NCBI GenBank assembly: GCA_017399325.1 | Contig: JAFQDY010000005.1 | Span: 1-24,447 of the forward strand | Direction: 5' to 3' | Source: Oscillospiraceae bacterium | GTDB taxonomy: Bacteria; Bacillota; Clostridia; Oscillospirales; Oscillospiraceae | Length of the DNA stretch: 24,447 nt | Notes under the pieces: model-generated | Told to the model about the DNA's origin: nothing | The model's input: only the letters and a program-made list of their open reading frames with translations | The model's database searches: none | Position numbers and translations under genes: made by a program | In this document: in pieces, positions 1 to 7,866 of the stretch | How positions within the stretch are numbered: position 1 is the first letter of the stretch | Layout: each line of letters begins with the position of its first letter

Positions 1-2
1 AC

Positions 3-1448
3 TATGCCGACCGCCGTGTGGTGGTAGGGGAGGGCGACACCCTCACACTGGGCAACCACACCCTGACCTTCGTCACCGCCCCCATGGTCCACTGGCCGGA
101 GGTCATCGTTACATATGATTCCTATGAAAAGGTGCTGTTCTCCGCCGACGGCTTCGGCAAGTTTGGCGCTCTGGATGTAAATGAGCCTTGGGACGACGAG
201 GCCCGCCGCTATTTTATCGGCATCGTGGGCAAGTACGGCAAGCAGGTGCAGAACATCTTAAAAGTTGCCGCAACGCTGGACATTCAGATTATCTGCCCCT
301 TGCACGGACCGATCCTCACCGAGAATTTGGGCCACTATATCGGCCTGTATGATAAGTGGTCTTCCTACACCCCCGAAGAAGACGGCGTGGTGATCGCCTA
401 CACTTCCATCTACGGCCACACCAAAGAGGCTGTGGAAATGCTATCAAGAGAACTGCGGGTGCGGGAAGTGCCCAATGTGGTGGTTTATGACCTGGCCCGG
501 TGCGATATGGCCCAGGCGGTTAGTGATGCTTTCCGTTACGACAAACTGGTGCTGGCCTCCACCACCTACAACGCCGATGTGTTCCCCTATATGCGCACCT
601 ACCTTGACAAACTCACCGAGCGGAATTTCCAGAACCGCACCGTGGGTCTGATGGAAAACGGCTCCTGGTCGCCTTTGGCCAACAAGGTGATGAGAGAGAA
701 ACTGGAAAAGTCCCCCAAGATCACCTTCGCCGAAAACAGTGTGACCATCAAGTCCGCTTTGAACGAAGATTCTGTTAAGCAGGTGCTTAGCCTGGCTGAC
801 GAACTGGCTCGCTCTTATAAACCTGTGGAAGTGCAGGACGATTTCGTTGACCCCACGGCACTGTTCCACATTGGCTACGGCCTGTATGTGGTCACCACCA
901 ACGACGGCAAGAAGGACAACGGCCTGATCGTGAACACGGTCACCCAGGTCACCAGCACCCCCAACCGGGTGGCGGTCACCGTCAACAAGCAGAACTACTC
1001 CTGCCAAGTGATCGAAAAAACAGGCCTTCTGAATATCTCTACCCTGTCCCAGGACGCGCCTTTCAGTGTGTTCCGGAACTTCGGCTTCCAGTCCGGCAAG
1101 GAAGTTGACAAGTTCGCGGACTTCCCCCACACCCAGCGCACCGCCAACGGTCTGCTGGTGCTGGATAAGTATTCCAACGCCTATATCTCCTGCAAGGTGA
1201 TCAGTCAGATAGATCTGCAGACCCACATGATGTTCATCTGCGATGTGGCCCAGTGTGTGAACCTGAGCGATGTGGAGACTATGTCCTACACCTACTATCT
1301 GGAGCATGTGAAACCCAAGCCTGAGACCGACAAGAAGGGTTTTGTCTGCAAGATCTGCGGCTGGGTATATGAGGGTGAGGAACTGCCCCCCGATATTGTC
1401 TGCCCCCTGTGCAAACACGGCGCTGCCGATTTTGAACCCATCCAATAA
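3..1448 (+). CDS. Flavodiiron protein fused to flavin-reductase and rubredoxin-like domains (5' partial)
   Basis: The reading frame is already open at the left edge, so the gene starts outside the window. Visible parts, in order: the end of a metallo-beta-lactamase-fold diiron domain (MVHWPE, SADGFGKFG and CPLHGPI supply His, Asp and His ligand positions); a flavodoxin domain with an FMN loop (YTSIYGHT) near visible residue 130; a flavin-reductase-like domain from about residue 280 to 420 (LYVVTTNDGKKDNG, then NTVTQVTSTPNRV); and a short C-terminal rubredoxin-like module with two CxxC pairs (CKICG and CPLCK). Flavodiiron proteins reduce O2 to water or NO to N2O in the cytoplasm of anaerobes. 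The fused flavin-reductase and rubredoxin domains suggest that one chain carries its own electron-transfer modules, which is inference. A strong terminator follows the stop. The missing N-terminus holds the first diiron ligands, so their integrity cannot be judged. Confidence 0.9.
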   Translation, partial: YADRRVVVGEGDTLTLGNHTLTFVTAPMVHWPEVIVTYDSYEKVLFSADGFGKFGALDVNEPWDDEARRYFIGIVGKYGKQVQNILKVAATLDIQIICPLHGPILTENLGHYIGLYDKWSSYTPEEDGVVIAYTSIYGHTKEAVEMLSRELRVREVPNVVVYDLARCDMAQAVSDAFRYDKLVLASTTYNADVFPYMRTYLDKLTERNFQNRTVGLMENGSWSPLANKVMREKLEKSPKITFAENSVTIKSALNEDSVKQVLSLADELARSYKPVEVQDDFVDPTALFHIGYGLYVVTTNDGKKDNGLIVNTVTQVTSTPNRVAVTVNKQNYSCQVIEKTGLLNISTLSQDAPFSVFRNFGFQSGKEVDKFADFPHTQRTANGLLVLDKYSNAYISCKVISQIDLQTHMMFICDVAQCVNLSDVETMSYTYYLEHVKPKPETDKKGFVCKICGWVYEGEELPPDIVCPLCKHGAADFEPIQ

Positions 1449-1450
1449 AT

Positions 1451-1490
1451 AAAAAGCACCGCTGAAGGTTTTCTTCAGCGGTGCTTTTTA
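1451..1490 (+). terminator. Intrinsic terminator after the flavodiiron gene
   Basis: A perfect 17-bp stem (1451-1467 with 1473-1489) encloses a 5-nt loop. The arms begin with five A and end with five T, so it can work in both directions. It starts 2 nt after the stop codon. Confidence 0.9.
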
Positions 1491-1687
1491 TAATGCAGAA
1501 TACAAAATGCAAAATGCAGAATGATCTTGGCGCCCCCTCCGGGGGAGCTGGCAAAAATCTTTGATTTTTGACTGAGGGGGTTATGCAGATTCGGAACAAC
1601 CCTCTCCGTCTGCCCTTGCGGGCAGCCACCTCTCCCAAAGGGAGAGGCAAGTGGCGGGCGTGCAATGCACGCCCGCACAATTCTCAA
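1491..1687. repeat. Composite of dispersed intergenic repeat modules
   Basis: This 197-bp gap holds no gene. It starts with an A-rich block of near-repeats of AATGCA(A/G)AAT (1492-1523). Two hairpin modules follow. Module 1 (1529-1582) has CCCCCTC/GAGGGGG-type outer arms around the inner hairpin AAAAATC-TTT-GATTTTT. Module 2 (1597-1650) has CCTCTCC/GGAGAGG outer arms around CTGCCC-TTGC-GGGCAG. At 1654-1676 a 10-bp stem, GCGGGCGTGC with GCACGCCCGC, has the loop AAT. On the minus strand it is preceded by TTGAGAATTG, which abuts the lgt stop and also occurs at 7281-7290. The family resemblance to repeats common in Ruminococcaceae is from memory. Confidence 0.7.
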
Positions 1688-2602
1688 TTACTCTGCGGAT
1701 CCTTCGGCTTCTTCTGCGTCGGCGATTTCTTCCTCGTCGACGGTTTCTTCTGCCGCGATGCGGTTGCACACAAGGGCGTCTGCCCCGTGGGGCTTAAAAC
1801 CTTGCCAAACCAAAACTCCAACTGCCGCCAAGCAACTGACCGCCGCCAGGATCTGGCTGACCCGAATGGGTCCCCAGTACAAACTGTCGGTGCGCAGACC
1901 CTCGATCAATGCCCGACCCAAGCCGTACCAGGCCACATAACCCAATGCGATCTGGCCGTCATATTTCCGGCGCTTGGACAAAAAGTGCAGCAAAACGAAA
2001 CCTGCTCCATTCCACAAAGATTCATACAGGAATGTGGGGTGGTAGTAATAGGTCTGGGTGGATGCGTAGCCTTTTTCCGTCAGATTCAGGCCCATACGCA
2101 GGAAACTCTCCGTCTGCGCGCCGTAGGCTTCCCGGTTGAAGAAGTTGCCCCAGCGGCCCACGGCCTGTCCGATGAGGAATCCCATAGATGTGATGTCCAG
2201 AACCGCAGGCAAAGAGAGTTTGCGCACCTTGCAGTAGACAACAACGGAAACAGCCGCGCCGATGACCGCGCCGTAAATGGCAAGGCCGCCCTTCCAGATA
2301 TAGAGCGTTTCGATGGGGTTTGCCTTGTATTCGTCCCAAGAGAAAATGCAGTAGTAAAGCCTTGCGCAAATGACGGAAACAGGCACGATGATCAAAAGGC
2401 CGTCAATGATCAGATCTTCGTTCAAACCGAATTCTTTTTTTCGGCGCAGACCGTAAACCGCCGCCAGAAACAGGCCCAGCGCGATGATCAGGCCGTAAAA
2501 GGCAAATTCAAAAGAGCCCACAGAAAAGCCTTTCGGGGGGTTGAATTCTCCGATTCCCAGACCGGGAAAGGAGATGGCAGATGCACCTTTTATCCAACTC
2601 AT
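1688..2602 (-). CDS. lgt: Prolipoprotein diacylglyceryl transferase
   Basis: Lgt transfers the diacylglyceryl group of phosphatidylglycerol to the lipobox cysteine of prolipoproteins in the cytoplasmic membrane, the first step of lipoprotein maturation. The 304-residue product has several hydrophobic segments (about 30-50, 68-86, 108-124, 195-215, 250-268). It carries the family signature GRWGNFFNREAYG at 149-161, which includes the catalytic Arg/Asn region, then HPTFLYES. The start ATG is preceded by AAGGAGG, which lies inside the end of the upstream ymfH-like gene; that gene's stop is 1 nt away, so translation is probably coupled. The C-terminus is an unusually acidic tail (about 25 residues rich in Glu, Asp and Ala). 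A repeat element abuts the stop codon. Gene identity is very secure. Confidence 0.96.
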   Translation of the reverse strand: MSWIKGASAISFPGLGIGEFNPPKGFSVGSFEFAFYGLIIALGLFLAAVYGLRRKKEFGLNEDLIIDGLLIIVPVSVICARLYYCIFSWDEYKANPIETLYIWKGGLAIYGAVIGAAVSVVVYCKVRKLSLPAVLDITSMGFLIGQAVGRWGNFFNREAYGAQTESFLRMGLNLTEKGYASTQTYYYHPTFLYESLWNGAGFVLLHFLSKRRKYDGQIALGYVAWYGLGRALIEGLRTDSLYWGPIRVSQILAAVSCLAAVGVLVWQGFKPHGADALVCNRIAAEETVDEEEIADAEEAEGSAE

Positions 2603-2603
2603 A

Positions 2604-3883
2604 TTACATATCCTCCTTGGGGGTAATTACCGCCATACACAGGCGGTCTTGGCAGACGGTGGCGCGGATAAATTCCTGCACCGCCTCTTTGGTGACTTGC
2701 TTATAAATATCGGGGATCCGGAAATAGTCGAACTCCGAGAAATGATAGGCGCAAAGCCGGAAACAGGTGGACTCAAAACTGTCCAAACCCCGGATCCGAC
2801 GGCCCAGCGCGCTGCGTTTCATACGCAGAAAATCGGCATCGTCGATGCCCGTTTGGGCGATATGCTCTGCCTCTTGCAAAATGGCATCCCGAACCGCTTC
2901 AGGGTTTTCACTGTCGCCGGAGGCAAGGAGCATGGCCATACCCTCTACGGTCTCAAATCCGCCGCCGAAAGACGAATCGATGAGCCCTTCGTCATACAGT
3001 TTCAGATACAGCCGGGAAGATTCGCCGAACAGGGCCTCTGCCGCCAGATCGCCGATGATCTCCTGCTTGACCCCCTCCGGACCGTTGGGCAGCCGGGGGC
3101 TTTTGAAACCAAGATGGAACATAGGCAGGGCCACATCCATAGACGCGGTGGCAAATTTCACTTCGGTGGAAACCGGTTCGTCCCAATCTTTCACCGCAAC
3201 CACTTGGGGACAGGCAATGTCTTTCAATTTTTCTTCCGCCATTGCGCAGACCGCTTCCGGGTCTACATCGCCCACCACGCACAAAAACAGGTTGTCCGGC
3301 CGGTAGTAGGCCCGGTGAAAATCCGTCTCACTTGGGGCGTGATTTGGGCAATGGTGTCTTTCGTGCCCAAAATGGGGGTGTGGATGGGGTGGACCTTGTA
3401 CATCGCCGCCATCAGCAGTTCAAACAGACGGCTGTCCGGGTTGTCCCGGTTCATATCGATCTCCTGACCGATGATGCCCTGCTCTTTTGCAACGCTTTGC
3501 TCGGTAAAGTAAGGGGTGGTCACAAATTCCAGCAAAAGGGAAAGATTCTCCCCGAAATGCTCCGCGCAGGAGAAATAATAAGCGGTCATATCATAGCCGG
3601 TGAAGGCGTTGGGAACTGCGCCCAGGCGGGCAAATTCCTCGGTCACATCCCTGTCCGGCATATCGAACAGTTTATGCTCCAGATAGTGGGCGATGCCGGC
3701 GGGGGCGTCAAAATCCTTGCCGTCCATAGTGAATTTGGTGTGGATCGCGCCGCAGTCGGCCACCAGATAGCACAGTTTTTTGGAAAAACCCGGCCGGGGC
3801 AGCACCGCCACAGAAAGACCGCAGTTTAGTTTGGCTTTGTAGAGGGTCTCACCCACTTGGGGATAGAAAATTTTCTCCATCAT
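2604..3883 (-). pseudogene. M16-family zinc peptidase, YmfH-like, interrupted by a frameshift
   Basis: The N-terminal part (3883 to about 3325) contains the zinc-peptidase signature HYLEH (HxxEH) and a downstream Glu in the segment GQEIDMNRD. The C-terminal part (about 3323 to 2604) continues the M16 fold from YYRPDNLFLCVVGDVDPEAV. The two halves lie in different frames. The whole span is 1280 nt, one base short of 427 codons, and the family is close to that length, so a single missing base near 3324-3332 restores one continuous protein. The ATG overlaps the stop of the upstream partner (ATGA). In Bacillus, YmfF and YmfH are associated with aminopentanol modification of elongation factor P; assigning that role here is by homology. 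It may be a true pseudogene or an assembly error. Without correction, the first ORF stops at 3263. Confidence 0.85.
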
Positions 3884-5142
3884 AGCGCCCCCCTTAAGAA
3901 ATAAACGGTGTGAAGGCGTACATTGTTCGCGGCTTTGGCCACATCTTCCGCCGTTACATTTTCGATTTCCCGCATATAGGCCTCGGGGGTCAGGGCAAGT
4001 CCGCTTAGCGCGGCGGTGGCGTAGTAACCCTCGATGGCGCCGGGGGTGTCGTGGGTGTTTTTCAGCTGGGAAAGCAGGGCCTGCTTGGCAGCGCCCAATT
4101 CTTCGTCCGTAAAATCACCGGCCTGACAGGCCTGCAGTTGCCGCATAATTTCTTCCCGGACAAGGCCGTCTTTGTCATTGTCGATGCCGGCACACACGGT
4201 AATGATGCCCTTACTGCCGTGATAGGTCGAACCGATGTCGTAGCACAGTGACATCTGCTCCCGAATGGTCATAAACAGTTTGCTGATCATACCGCCGCCG
4301 AAAATGGTGTTGAAGATCTGGGTGGGAACAAAGTCTTTGTCCCGCAATGTTACGGGGGTGACAAACCCCATACAGAGTTTGCCTTGGGCCACATCCATTT
4401 CTTCTGTTTCGTCCACACCGCCGCAGTCGCAGAAGGGGGTCTGGGGCGGCAGGGCGATGGGATCTCTTTCGATGCCTGCAAACATAGGCCGGACACGGTC
4501 AGCAATTTCCGCCGGGTCTGCCGGGCCCACATAAAACAGGTTCACGGGACTCTCCCGCAAGATGGCTTGGTAGTGGGCGTAAAGACTTTCGGGGGTGATT
4601 TTCTCCACATCTTCTGCGTGACCCAGCCGGGGCGTGCCGAAGGAGTCGCCCTTGCACATTCTGCGGATCATCTGCCCGTGGGCGTAGGCCCGCTTGTCGT
4701 TTTTCTCCGATGCGATGGCAGAAAGCAGATTCCTTTTTTCTCCCTCCACAAAATCGGCGCAGAAAACGCCCTTTTCCAACTTGGGGTCAAAAAGCAGTTC
4801 CTGCAAAAATGCCAGCGTAGGCGCGAAGACCTTGTCGTTATCCAGCGCGTAGCGCTCTTTCATAAAACTGCAGCTTAAGCCCGTGGTCTGGTAATCGCCT
4901 ACACGCCGCAGCTGTGAACCCACCGACGCGCCGTACAGGTCGTCAAGCCTTTGGGTGATGGCCCGCAAGTCCGGGGCAGAGGATGAACCGCGGAGCAAAA
5001 CCGCCGGCAAAAGGGCGTTCAAAGAGGCCTCTTCCCTGCGCATAGGCCGCACCAGTTGCAGGCTTAAGCCTTCTTGTTTGAATCGGTCGTCAGAAAAGCA
5101 TCGCAAAGTGATGCCGGGTAAAACTTCAATGGTTTGGATCAT
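3880..5142 (-). CDS. M16-family peptidase-like protein, YmfF-like
   Basis: This 420-residue protein has the two-domain M16 (insulinase/pitrilysin) architecture. An N-terminal half runs to about residue 200. A C-terminal half includes the segment IFNTIFGGGMISKLFMTIRE, typical of M16 inactive-domain repeats. No HxxEH zinc motif is visible, as expected for the YmfF member of the YmfF/YmfH pair, in which YmfH carries the metal site. The ATG at 5142 is chosen because GGAGG lies just upstream and M16 homology begins there. A longer open frame to 5610 runs antisense through the prmA start and is rejected. The stop overlaps the start of the ymfH-like gene by ATGA. In Bacillus these genes are linked to EF-P modification; the molecular role is not settled. 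Confidence 0.88.
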   Translation of the reverse strand: MIQTIEVLPGITLRCFSDDRFKQEGLSLQLVRPMRREEASLNALLPAVLLRGSSSAPDLRAITQRLDDLYGASVGSQLRRVGDYQTTGLSCSFMKERYALDNDKVFAPTLAFLQELLFDPKLEKGVFCADFVEGEKRNLLSAIASEKNDKRAYAHGQMIRRMCKGDSFGTPRLGHAEDVEKITPESLYAHYQAILRESPVNLFYVGPADPAEIADRVRPMFAGIERDPIALPPQTPFCDCGGVDETEEMDVAQGKLCMGFVTPVTLRDKDFVPTQIFNTIFGGGMISKLFMTIREQMSLCYDIGSTYHGSKGIITVCAGIDNDKDGLVREEIMRQLQACQAGDFTDEELGAAKQALLSQLKNTHDTPGAIEGYYATAALSGLALTPEAYMREIENVTAEDVAKAANNVRLHTVYFLRGAL

Positions 5143-5176
5143 AATTCCTCCGGGGAAACGCTGTTGATTATTACCT

Positions 5177-5205
5177 ATTATATACAAATTTGAGAAAAAT
5201 GGAAG
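5177..5205 (-). promoter_or_regulatory. Candidate promoter of the ymfF-ymfH-lgt operon
   Basis: On the minus strand a perfect TATAAT occupies 5182-5177, with a weak -35 (TTCCAT or CTTCCA, 16-17 nt upstream). It lies 35 nt before the start codon of the ymfF-like gene. The -10 is convincing and the -35 is poor. Confidence 0.5.
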
Positions 5206-5234
5206 AGCAGGCGAAAAATTTTGCGGTTTTGCGG

Positions 5235-5266
5235 TTGTTATTTTCCGTCTTTTACGATAAAATAAC
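5235..5266 (+). promoter_or_regulatory. Candidate prmA promoter with overlapping dyad
   Basis: TTGTTA (5235-5240), a 17-nt spacer and TAAAAT (5258-5263). The 8-bp inverted repeat GTTATTTT/AAAATAAC (5237-5244 and 5259-5266) overlaps both hexamers and could be an operator, although AT-rich symmetry by chance is possible. Confidence 0.5.
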
Positions 5267-5289
5267 GGAAGTGAAAGGAAGTAGAGGGT

Positions 5290-6252
5290 ATGTGCTATTT
5301 GGAAATCACCGTTGCCACCCGCCCGGAGACCATTGAGCAGGTGGCGGCGTTTCTGACGGCAGGGGGCTTCAGCGATCTGGTTTTGGAAGACCAGACCCAG
5401 TTCGAGGATTTTTTGGATCAGAACCGGGCCTGCTGGGATTATATCGACGAAGATCTGCAGAAGAAACTGCAGGACCTTTCCTGCATCAAACTGTACATAG
5501 AGGACGAAGATCAGGAAAGCCTTGCCCGTTTGGAAACCCTTTTGGAAAATTTGCGGCAGAAAGGCGGCTTCGGCGACCTGCAAATGACCGCAAACCCCCT
5601 TGGGGAGCAAAACTGGGAGGAGAGTTGGAAGGACAACTACCCACCCCAGGAAGTGGGTGAAAAACTGGTGGTTCTGCCCTATTGGCTGGCAGAGGACTAT
5701 GCCGGCAGCAGACTGCCTGTGGTTTTAGACCCGGGGCTGACCTTCGGCACAGGCGCCCACCCCTCCACCCAAATGGTTTTGGAAACTATGGAGCAGGCGG
5801 TTGCCCCCGACGCCAAATGTCTGGACTTGGGCAGCGGCAGCGGCATCCTATCCATTGCGGCGTTGCGTTTGGGCGCAAAAACCGCCGTTGGCGTGGACAT
5901 TGACCCCAAAGCCGAGGATATTGCAAGGGAAAACGCCGCCTACAACGGCTTTTCCGCCCCCAAGTTTCTGGCTTACACCGGCAATGTGACCGGGGACAAG
6001 GCACTGATGGAGCGCCTTTCCCAAGCGCAATACGATGTGGTGCTGGTGAATATCGTGGCAGATGTGATCATCGGTCTTTCCCCGGTGTTGCCCAATTTTA
6101 TGGGGAAAAACACCACCCTGATCTGCTCGGGCATTTTGGATACCCGGTTAAATGATGTGGTGGCCGCTTTGGAAAAAGCGGGTCTCCACATTACCCGCAC
6201 CAAAGCGAAAGAAGACTGGCGCTGTGTCAGCGCAAAAAGGAGAACACTATGA
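5290..6252 (+). CDS. prmA: Ribosomal protein L11 methyltransferase
   Basis: PrmA uses S-adenosylmethionine to methylate ribosomal protein L11 in the cytoplasm. The 320-residue product has an N-terminal substrate-recognition region (about 1-110, with WEESWKDNYPP at its end). It then has the PrmA signature GLTFGTGAHPST and the SAM-binding motif LDLGSGSGILSIAALRLGA near residues 177-195. The acidic ribose-contact motif VGVDIDP follows, and then NIVADVI, the counterpart of the family NILA motif. The start follows AAAGGAAGTAGAGGG. The gene is transcribed divergently from the M16 pair, with 147 bp between starts. Its stop overlaps the next start (ATGA), so the two are probably co-translated. Length and motifs are normal for the family. 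Confidence 0.95.
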   Translation: MCYLEITVATRPETIEQVAAFLTAGGFSDLVLEDQTQFEDFLDQNRACWDYIDEDLQKKLQDLSCIKLYIEDEDQESLARLETLLENLRQKGGFGDLQMTANPLGEQNWEESWKDNYPPQEVGEKLVVLPYWLAEDYAGSRLPVVLDPGLTFGTGAHPSTQMVLETMEQAVAPDAKCLDLGSGSGILSIAALRLGAKTAVGVDIDPKAEDIARENAAYNGFSAPKFLAYTGNVTGDKALMERLSQAQYDVVLVNIVADVIIGLSPVLPNFMGKNTTLICSGILDTRLNDVVAALEKAGLHITRTKAKEDWRCVSAKRRTL

Positions 6253-7262
6253 ACATTCCCTATCGCACCCAGCGGCTGTTAAAGCGGATGCTGGTCATCG
6301 GGCTGATCGTCCTGGTGATCCTGGCCACGCTCTTTGCCTGCTGGCTGATCTGGGTGCAGCGATATTTGGTATATACTGCTGACGGACAGGTGAAACTGGA
6401 CTTCAGCCTGCCGCCCCTGTCCGGCGGCGTGTTGGCGGTAAAACCCGACGAGCCGGACGTGCCCGTTCATTTTGACAAAGACGGCGCGGAAATGGAAGTG
6501 TCCGGCGAACTGGAGCAAATGATCGGCTATTATGTGGATGCCGAGGCCCTTAAAGATATTGCCGCCGTCAAGACCCAAGTGGCTGCGCTGGAAGCCGGCA
6601 CGGCGGTAATGCTGGATGTAAAGGGCATTTACGGCGAATTTTACTATTCTTCCAAAGTGGGCGACAAGCGCAACAGTAAGATCGATCCCGCCCAAATGGA
6701 CGAACTGATCCAGTTTATCGACCGGGCAGGTATGTATATGATCGCCCGATTCCCGGCTTTGCGGGACTATACCTACGGCTTGAACCACGTGCCGGACGGC
6801 GTGCACCATTCTTCCGGCCGGTATCTGTTCCAGGACGATACCGGTTGTTACTGGCTGCACCCCGGCAGCAACGGCACACTGAATTTCCTGATGTCCATCA
6901 TCATCGAACTGAAAGAGTTGGGCTTTGACGAAGTGGTGCTTTACGACTTCCAGTTCCCGGAAACAAACGACACCAATGTGACCGGCGACAAGGCCCAAAT
7001 GCTCACCAAAGCGGCAAACACATTGGTTGCTGCCTGCGCAACGGATAAGTTTGCCCTGTCCTTTGTGAAGACTGCGGACTTTACCTTGCCCGAGGGTCGG
7101 GTGAGAATGTATATGGAAGGATTGGACGCCACCCAGGCCATCAACGCGGCCCTTTCAAGCGGCATCGAAAACACCGCGGTGAACCTGGTGTTTATCACGG
7201 ACCTCTACGATACCCGTTTTGATGTGTACAGCGTCCTGCGACCCCTCTCCGGCGCGCACTAA
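6249..7262 (+). CDS. Membrane-anchored DUF4015-like (putative glycoside-hydrolase-fold) protein
   Basis: The 337-residue product has a short basic N-terminus and one hydrophobic segment (about residues 14-35), consistent with a signal anchor and an extracytoplasmic body. The body resembles DUF4015, a predicted TIM-barrel glycoside-hydrolase-like family. Matching stretches are AVMLDVKGIYGEFYY (beta-strand with DVK), MYMIARFPALRDYTYGL, CYWLHPGSN and ELGFDEVVLYDFQFPE. That last one is the usual GFDE...DY.RFP motif with acidic residues where catalytic groups might lie. The match is from pattern memory, not a search. The start overlaps the prmA stop by ATGA and has AAAAGGAG inside prmA. A repeat block starts immediately after the stop codon. 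The substrate and any catalytic activity are unknown. Confidence 0.75.
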   Translation: MNIPYRTQRLLKRMLVIGLIVLVILATLFACWLIWVQRYLVYTADGQVKLDFSLPPLSGGVLAVKPDEPDVPVHFDKDGAEMEVSGELEQMIGYYVDAEALKDIAAVKTQVAALEAGTAVMLDVKGIYGEFYYSSKVGDKRNSKIDPAQMDELIQFIDRAGMYMIARFPALRDYTYGLNHVPDGVHHSSGRYLFQDDTGCYWLHPGSNGTLNFLMSIIIELKELGFDEVVLYDFQFPETNDTNVTGDKAQMLTKAANTLVAACATDKFALSFVKTADFTLPEGRVRMYMEGLDATQAINAALSSGIENTAVNLVFITDLYDTRFDVYSVLRPLSGAH

Positions 7263-7484
7263 AGAATGCAAAATGCAAAATTGAGAATTGAGAGTTGAGA
7301 GTTGAGAATGGAGAATTGCGGGCGACCTGTGGTCGCCCCTACAGGGGGGCATACGGTAGGTATCGAAAGAATTGTAGGGGGCGGCGCCTACGACGCCCCG
7401 CGGACGAGCAATGCTCGCCCCTACAATGCACCTGAAAGGCATCAATAGAATCCGTAGGGGCGAACTGCGTTCGCCCGTATGCGC
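7263..7484. repeat. Dispersed repeat array with two CCCCTAC...GTAGGGG units
   Basis: The A-rich lead (7263-7316) has near-repeats of ATGCAAA and TTGAGAATTGAGAG. The hairpin GGGCGACC-TGT-GGTCGCCC (7320-7338) follows. Unit A (7336-7380) and unit B (7418-7460) each have CCCCTAC and GTAGGGG ends around 31 and 29 nt. Between them lie GC-rich hairpins, including GAGC-AAT-GCTC. After unit B comes GGGCGAAC-TGC-GTTCGCCC (7458-7476). The block starts immediately after the previous stop codon. No ORF or RNA gene was recognised in it. Confidence 0.8.
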
Positions 7485-7512
7485 CTACGAAAGAAATTGG
7501 ATAAGGCAGAAC

Positions 7513-7549
7513 AAAACCCTCCGCAGGATAATTCCCACGGAGGGTTTTT
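7513..7549. terminator. Bidirectional terminator next to the small HTH gene
   Basis: AAAACCCTCCG (7513-7523) pairs with CGGAGGGTTTT (7538-7548). Runs of A and T on the two sides let it act on both strands. It lies just downstream of the minus-strand HTH gene. Confidence 0.8.
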
Positions 7550-7557
7550 GCTATAAA

Positions 7558-7770
7558 TTAAAAGCGGTTGTCGTCCGGAAAATGTTCCATAATCTCTTCG
7601 ACGGAACACTGCAAAATATTGCAAAGTTTGTCGATGGTGTTCACTTCCACATTCTGATTCTTCCGTAAGCGGTTTAACTGGGAACGATTTACATTGTGGT
7701 GGGTGTAAAGGGCATACTGCGTTATGCCGCGCTTTTTCATAGTCTGCCAAAGGCGATCATATTTAATCAT
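7558..7770 (-). CDS. Small XRE/Cro-type helix-turn-helix regulator
   Basis: The 70-residue product is essentially a single DNA-binding domain. The segment ITQYALYTHHNVNRSQLNRLRKN is a helix-turn-helix, with the recognition helix at SQLNRLRK, followed by NTIDKLCNILQCSVEEIMEH, a typical Cro/C1-type closing helix pair. It has no sensor or oligomerisation domain. The start ATG has GGAGGG about 9 nt upstream. It is transcribed divergently from a small unknown gene, with 96 bp between starts, a usual arrangement for an autoregulator that also controls its neighbour. A dyad at 7831-7852 is a candidate operator. A bidirectional terminator follows. Function beyond DNA binding cannot be told. Confidence 0.85.
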   Translation of the reverse strand: MIKYDRLWQTMKKRGITQYALYTHHNVNRSQLNRLRKNQNVEVNTIDKLCNILQCSVEEIMEHFPDDNRF

Positions 7771-7790
7771 TGCAATATTCCCTCCTATAC

Positions 7791-7852
7791 TTGCTTTTTT
7801 CTTATTATTGCCGTAAAATGGTTAAAGGAATAGTGTTCGTATAACCACACTA
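7791..7852 (+). promoter_or_regulatory. Promoter and candidate operator of the small unknown gene
   Basis: TTGCTT (7791-7796), a 17-nt spacer and TAAAAT (7814-7819). Downstream, TAGTGT and ACACTA (7831-7836 and 7847-7852) form a dyad with a 10-nt centre near the expected transcription start, well placed for repression by the divergent HTH protein. The regulator-site pairing is inference. Confidence 0.5.
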
Positions 7853-7866
7853 TCAAGGAGGTTTTT

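Noticed and set aside
1568..2626. Plus-strand open frame opposite lgt
   Set aside because: It begins inside a repeat module and runs antisense to an unmistakable Lgt.
2541..3467. Plus-strand open frames opposite the M16 peptidase
   Set aside because: They overlap a gene with a clear HxxEH motif and family sequence on the minus strand, and show no features of their own.
5143..5610. N-terminal extension of the ymfF-like ORF
   Set aside because: It would run through the divergent promoter region and antisense to prmA; the ATG at 5142 has its own GGAGG and starts the M16 homology.
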